Assembly (NCBI GenBank): GCA_014773175.1
Contig: VXCM01002184.1
Location: 1 to 64,000 of the forward strand
Reading direction: 5' to 3'
Source: Lucifuga dentata
Lineage: Eukaryota > Chordata > Actinopteri > Ophidiiformes > Bythitidae
Length of the DNA stretch: 64,000 nt
Below are positions 59,407 through 64,000 of the stretch, one piece after another. A program made the position numbers and the translations under genes. The notes beneath the pieces were generated by a model. That model was not told where the DNA came from, made no database searches, and worked only from the letters and a program-made list of their open reading frames with translations. Numbering within the stretch: the first letter of the stretch is position 1; each line of letters starts with the position of its first letter.

Positions 59407-60981
59407 CTAGAAAGCTTTAATAGCTTCCACGCACTGAGAGGATCGCAGGAAACGAGGGAAGGAGTCTTTGGCCATCAGGTTATAGATTATCTGCTGTGCA
59501 TTGTTGAACATGTCAGCACAGGGAGACTCCATCAAACTCAACAGAGCCTCGCGGGTTTCAGCGTCCAAGTTTACCTGATGGGGGAAAAAAATCTGTCAAA
59601 GGAACATCCAATGATGTTGATCTTGACTAGGCACATCAGAAAATCCCATTAGTTTTTCTGCATATGAATACAATTGATCTCCTAGTTTCCTTTCATATTA
59701 CCAGCCTCTCCACTAACCTCCTGTGGGGCGTTGGTGTTGACAAACTGGCTGTAGATGCTGCTGGCCTTATTTTGCTGCAGGTTTAAGGGGGCAACCCTGT
59801 AGTCTTCACAAGCCAACCAGAACTCCAGATTCTCCTCACTGAACTCTGAACGCAGGAACCCACGGAACAACTGCAGACCACCTGAGAGAGAGAGAGAGAG
59901 AGAGAGAAGGGATAAAAGGGAAAACAGTCATACTGATTCTGGCCAAAACCTCAACTGCTTCCCTTTCGAGCTTCTTAGATAAGCAGCTCTCTACTACAGT
60001 CCTGATTAATATGGCATTCAAAATATCAACCATAAAACCACCTGCACTAAGTCACTCTGAAAGATAAGTTGGTAAAAAAATTTATGTAATGTGTAAAAAC
60101 CTTTTTTGCCAGCTCAGTGAAGTTCCTTATGCTGTAAGGTTGTGGCAAACTTAAAAAAAAAAAAAAAAGTAAACATTGTCAAGCTCTGTAAAAAGGAAAT
60201 TTAGATTATTAATATGTTGAAAATAATTTTTTTTTTTTTTTCCTGTAATAAAACTGAGACTTGGATGAACATAAATTTGTAATAACTTAATATTTGGCAT
60301 ATTCTGTTTAAAAGCAAATCATGGTAATATTCAGTCAACATTATTTCGGCTTGTAAAGGCAAATTCCTGATGTGTAACTGTTGTAGTCACAGATGTGTGC
60401 AGACATTTTGAAACATCAATCTAACATGATCTGACTGCAAACACTGGATTTATTTCTAGTGCAACCATATAAATTTGTTATGTTCATTATACACAGTAAA
60501 ATAAAATAAAAAAAAGACTATTAATGGCATATGGTTACTGTTCAAGAATTGAAAATGGTAATGGTGAAGAAAGGGACAAAGTTCTTACTCTTGCTGTTAA
60601 GCAGAGATTCCAGGTCCTGAAAAGCTTCTTTCCTGTCCTGAACTCTGAGAGAAGAGACAAAAACAAATCACACTGTCATAACTGGATATGAGAGTATTAA
60701 ATACATTTTGAAAAGTTTCAAGTTTCCTTATGTTTACTTGGGCTTGTGGTGTGTCTCAGCCAGGTGGCTTAACTTCACCCTCATTTCTTTTGCCCTGAAA
60801 AACAGACACAAGAAATCAAATCGCACTCTGCATACAGCACATTTATAGCATTTGTGAAAATAATAAAGTAACGTTACCACCTTTGGAATTACAAATCACT
60901 TGTTCACACACAAAACATTATGATCCTTCTGACTTACTTCTCCAGGCATGAGGAAGGCAGGGAGGTGAGCCCCTTACACAT
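59407..60981 (-). CDS. Regulator of G-protein signalling, R4 family (RGS4/5/16-like)
   Basis: Five coding exons on the minus strand: 60938-60981, 60738-60794, 60589-60644, 59718-59881 and 59407-59574; 162 aa, phase-consistent. R4 RGS proteins are GTPase-activating proteins for Gi/Gq alpha subunits at the plasma membrane. The N-terminus MCKGLTSLPSSCLEKAKEM matches the amphipathic helix of RGS4/RGS5, with Cys2 and Cys12. The RGS box has FRGFLRSEFSEENLEFWLAC, then FVNTNAPQEVNLD, then MAKDSFPRFLRSSQ, so the conserved Glu/Asn contact residues are present. The linker between helix and RGS box is shorter than in human RGS4/5 (about 205 and 181 aa). Assignment to one paralogue is not possible from memory. 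Confidence 0.9.
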
Positions 60982-61293
60982 TGATTTGTAGTTATAGAAA
61001 CCTTGAAAAGAGAAATAGATGTAAATGAACAGAATTATTCATACAAGGTATTCTGTGGGTCAACCTCAAACCACCTAGTGCTGCTCTTATATAGGCTGCC
61101 TGTGTTTATATCTGATCTGTTCATCCACTCCCCACCAACCGGCAGGTGTAGAGATGGGAGCTGAATGGAGATGAAGACAGCTGAATAAGAGAAGTGGTGT
61201 ATGTGCTTACAGGTCACGTAGGCCTACTGGATCTGTTAACAGGTGATACACACAAAAACATGGCATACAATGAGAAAATTTAACCAAGGGGAC

Positions 61294-61297
<4 letters not shown>

Positions 61298-61330
<33 letters not shown>
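61298..61330. repeat. (GT)n microsatellite
   Basis: About 16 GT units upstream of the RGS gene. Confidence 0.9.
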
Positions 61331-61332
<2 letters not shown>

Positions 61333-61566
61333 GGATTGTCACATAAAATCTAGAGTGTTTTGTATTTTTGAACCCAAGAGAATAAACTGATGATGGAGGA
61401 GCAGGTGGCCTGGCCACATCATTCATCTCTAAAGAGAGAGAGAGACAGAGAATTCTAGAATAAAGGAATGTGATGAAGGACAAGGAGCTGGACAAAATAA
61501 GAGGAACAGTGTATTTTGAGGGGGTACAATGTTACAATCTCAATAAGATGCAGCACACTGTGAAAG

Positions 61567-61800
61567 TCAAGTTTATTTTCCCAGTTGTCTCAAAGGGCTT
61601 TACAGACCCACACATTAGCGGTTCCTGATCCAGCCTAAGCTCTCTAAGAAGACCAGGAAAAACTCTCCAAAAACCTTATTGTATAAGAAAAATGGAAGAA
61701 ACCTTGGGAGAGGCTATTCAAAGAGAGATTCCCTCTCCTCAAACGACTGAATGATGCAATAGGAGCCGTATATAGTAGAGACAGGTATATTAACAAAAAC
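61567..61800. mobile_element. Dispersed repeat (CAAGTTTATTT family), second copy
   Basis: Blocks GTCAAGTTTATTTTCC, CAAAGGGCTTTACAGACCCA, GGAAAAACTCT and CAATAGGAGC appear in the same order as in 48722-48958. Confidence 0.65.
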
Positions 61801-62265
61801 AAGGAAATATTACAGAATAATATGAAAAGGTTGACTTAAATTCAAAATGTGAACCCAATTTGTTTCCCTAAATTTTTGAGTTTTGAGTCTAATCTTAACT
61901 CTCACATTTGAAAACAAATTACAAAAACGTTTTGTTAAATACTAATCATTTTTCTCCTAGAAATGAATAACTTAAAAAAATGTTTCTTTTAAATAAATAA
62001 ATAAATGAATGAATAAATAAATAAACAAACAAACAAATAAATAAATAAATAAATAAGAAGAAAGGCATTTCCGGAATAGATTTTTTTATTTCTTGTTTTC
62101 AAATACTAGAGTGTCAACTGGACTCGAATCAAACAAAAGAGGCAGCAAACAGTTTTTTTTTTTTTTTTNTTTTTTTTTTTTTTGTTTTGTTTTTATTTTT
62201 TACCTTTATTTTACCAGGTAAATCTCAATGAGATAAAAATCTCTTTTCCAAGACAGACCTGGCGA

Positions 62266-62267
<2 letters not shown>

Positions 62268-62315
<48 letters not shown>
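62268..62315. repeat. (GAT)n trinucleotide repeat
   Basis: About 15 GAT units; a shorter one is at 63485-63510. Confidence 0.9.
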
Positions 62316-63698
62316 GTTGATGATGATGGCAGGAATAAGCAGAATAATATGAAATGTATCAGGCTATCAGTGTTCATGTATGACTGAGCAGCGCCACTCG
62401 TTTTCTGGTGTCTGCTGACTTCATGTGTTGACTCCATCCACATGAACCTGACACGGGAATAGTGTTTACACCGTGACCGACAGGAAGCTTCCACAGAGGC
62501 GAGGACGTCTTCCTCCTTCCTGCTTCCTGAAGAACCGACGTAGTGAAATCCAGATAGATAACGTGACCAGACTTTAATGTAAATACACAGATCAGGCCCT
62601 GAACCCAGAGGAAACGGACCCATAGCGATTCCCCGATGGGGTCAAATCCACTTTCATGACTGACCAACGACTGGATCCAATGCCGTGGGCTTCGGTTCTA
62701 AAATTTGCCTTGCAGCCCAGCATGGGCGGAGTGTGGGTATGGAGATAGAGACTGTGGAACTGCACGCTGTGAGTCAAATAATGATCTCCTAGATTATTAT
62801 TAGGCTATAACAGTAACCTGGTAAAATGAGGTCCAGGTCCATCTGTTATCTAATAAACTGGATTTCTCTCACTGTCTGCGCTGCTCTGTGCGTCCATATG
62901 TTCCAGTTTTTGGTGAGCATCGACCTTGAAAAAAACAGTTTTGTCGATTTGAGGAAAAAAAAAAAAAAAAAANGAAAAAAAAAAAAAAAAAAGGCAATAG
63001 ATGTTTTTAAAAATTACTGGCTGCACACATGAGTTCATTTTTATTTCCGAAATATACAGGGAGTGGACATAGTAACACAAACGCCTACAGTCTTGCATGT
63101 GACGCAATTTAGTATCCTAAAGTAGACATGCAATGCAAGCTGCCTTCCTCAAGCCTAATGTTCTGAGATACATTCTCAGCTAAAGGCTAGGGCTGCATTG
63201 TTGTATTGTTCATGTTGTGTCCGTCCCTTGTAGAATAGAGCCCATAAGCTCCTGCTCATCAACTTAACATCCTAAATAAAACTCCATGATGCATAACAGC
63301 AGGGATTTGAATTTGTATTTATTTACTGAATAGGGATGCATGTTAATCAACATTAAAATGTAAATTCGTGATTTTCATCTGCAGTCACTTACCACGATGT
63401 TAAAATGGACCTACATGCAAAGCTGAAGTCTCACATATTGAATACATTATATTATACTGTTGCGAAACATTTAAAAAACAGAATGATGATGATGATGATG
63501 ATGATGATAGCATAATACACTCAGCATGAATCCTTAACAAAATCACAAGACTTTGAAAGCCACAAAACATCCTTGAATTTGCTGTCTGTGAGTGTGCATG
63601 TACAGTATAAACCAGACATAAGGACTTGGCTGTTCTGTGTCAGGCTGCAGTGAGTTGATGCTCCTGTGTTCTTCCAGCTGACCTGACAGGCACCAAGC

Positions 63699-63893
63699 AT
63701 GGGACCACAAAGGGCTTGGTTCCCCATGGCATGTTGCCAGGACAGCAGAGACTCCAGTCCGGACCTGGAGAGGGAGAAGCGCTGGGCTGAGCTGTTTGAT
63801 CAGCTGGACCTCAACAAGGATGGACGGATCGATATCCTTGAACTGCGGACAGGGCTGGCAGACCGAGGGCTTTCCAGAAGCTCTGTGGAGAAG
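63699..63893 (+). CDS. Calcium-binding mitochondrial carrier (SCaMC, SLC25A23/24/25-like), first coding exon, partial
   Basis: The first coding exon (65 codons) ends at a donor AAG|gtagac, and the gene continues past the window. Residues 23-65 carry an EF-hand whose loop DLNKDGRIDILE has all canonical calcium ligands (D, N, D, D, E), after EKRWAELFDQL and before LRTGLADRGLSRSS. This matches the N-terminal regulatory domain of short calcium-binding mitochondrial carriers, which exchange ATP-Mg for phosphate across the inner membrane under calcium control. The pattern is closest to SLC25A23 in my recollection (RWGRLFEELDSNKDGRVDV). The carrier domain itself is not visible here, so paralogue identity is open. 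Confidence 0.75.
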
Positions 63894-64000
63894 GTAGACC
63901 ACACCTTCTGTGCGATGATTTGATCTGTCATGAATGTGTATGCATGTGTGTATGCATACACATTCATGTGTATGAAGGAGAGTGTATTAAAGCAGAGGTC

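Larger units (their letters stand above)
60982..63698. other. Intergenic between divergent RGS and carrier genes
   Basis: No gene seen. It holds a (GT)n at 61298-61330, a dispersed repeat at 61567-61800, (AAAT)n at about 61993-62056, poly-T with N at 62169, (GAT)n at 62268-62315, a CpG-richer patch at 62380-62700 and poly-A with N at 62973. Promoters of both genes presumably lie within it. Confidence 0.45.

Noticed and set aside
62225..62667. Minus-strand frames of 97-132 codons in a CpG-richer patch
   Set aside because: Part of the longer frame is a poly-His read from the GAT repeat, and the rest has no family resemblance. More likely promoter-side non-coding DNA.

Overview
The window is vertebrate nuclear DNA, almost certainly from a ray-finned (teleost) fish. 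Small exons follow GT-AG rules, introns are short and AT-rich, and several fish-type dispersed repeats and many microsatellites are present. Eight protein-coding genes can be rebuilt from conserved protein blocks and phase-consistent splice sites. A ninth is cut off by the right edge. No tRNA, rRNA, CRISPR array or prokaryotic feature was seen.

Layout. 2349-8772 (+): secreted EGF/D8C/SRCR/SRCR/ZP protein of the uromodulin/DMBT1 type. 11100-11795 (+): small G-protein gamma subunit of the GNG5/GNG10 type. 15105-19241 (+): coiled-coil ADIP (SSX2IP) family gene that appears to lack the family's N-terminus. 19785-21064: LINE reverse-transcriptase remnant and a hAT-like MITE. 21451-22092 (+): single-exon nanos3. 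23088-27945 (-): brme1, tail-to-tail with nanos3 and head-to-head with cc2d1a across a compact CpG-containing shared promoter. 28788-41407 (+): cc2d1a, 27 coding exons, 990 aa. 44778-50580 (+): mri1, 353 aa. 56273-57623 (+): the C19orf53/UPF0390 homologue, 97 aa. 59407-60981 (-): an R4-type RGS gene, 162 aa. 63699-63893 (+): first EF-hand exon of a calcium-regulated mitochondrial carrier.

Gene relationships. NANOS3, BRME1, CC2D1A, MRI1 and C19orf53 all sit together in human 19p13.12-13.13, so the centre of the window is a conserved syntenic block. It puts a germ-cell maintenance gene (nanos3) beside a meiotic recombination gene (brme1). The gng5/10-like and ssx2ip-like pair instead resembles the human 1p22 neighbourhood, where GNG5 and SSX2IP are close together.

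Repeats and assembly. At least five copies of one TTAA-flanked MITE family with inverted ends of about 60 bp lie in introns and intergenic DNA. Several other repeat families recur, and there is a striking 41-bp-arm hairpin at 52751-52846. The sequence carries 21 single-N gaps. Seven sit exactly between two copies of a 63-67 bp tandem duplication. The others lie in homopolymers or simple repeats. Both patterns look like assembly artefacts, and one of the duplications breaks the brme1 reading frame.
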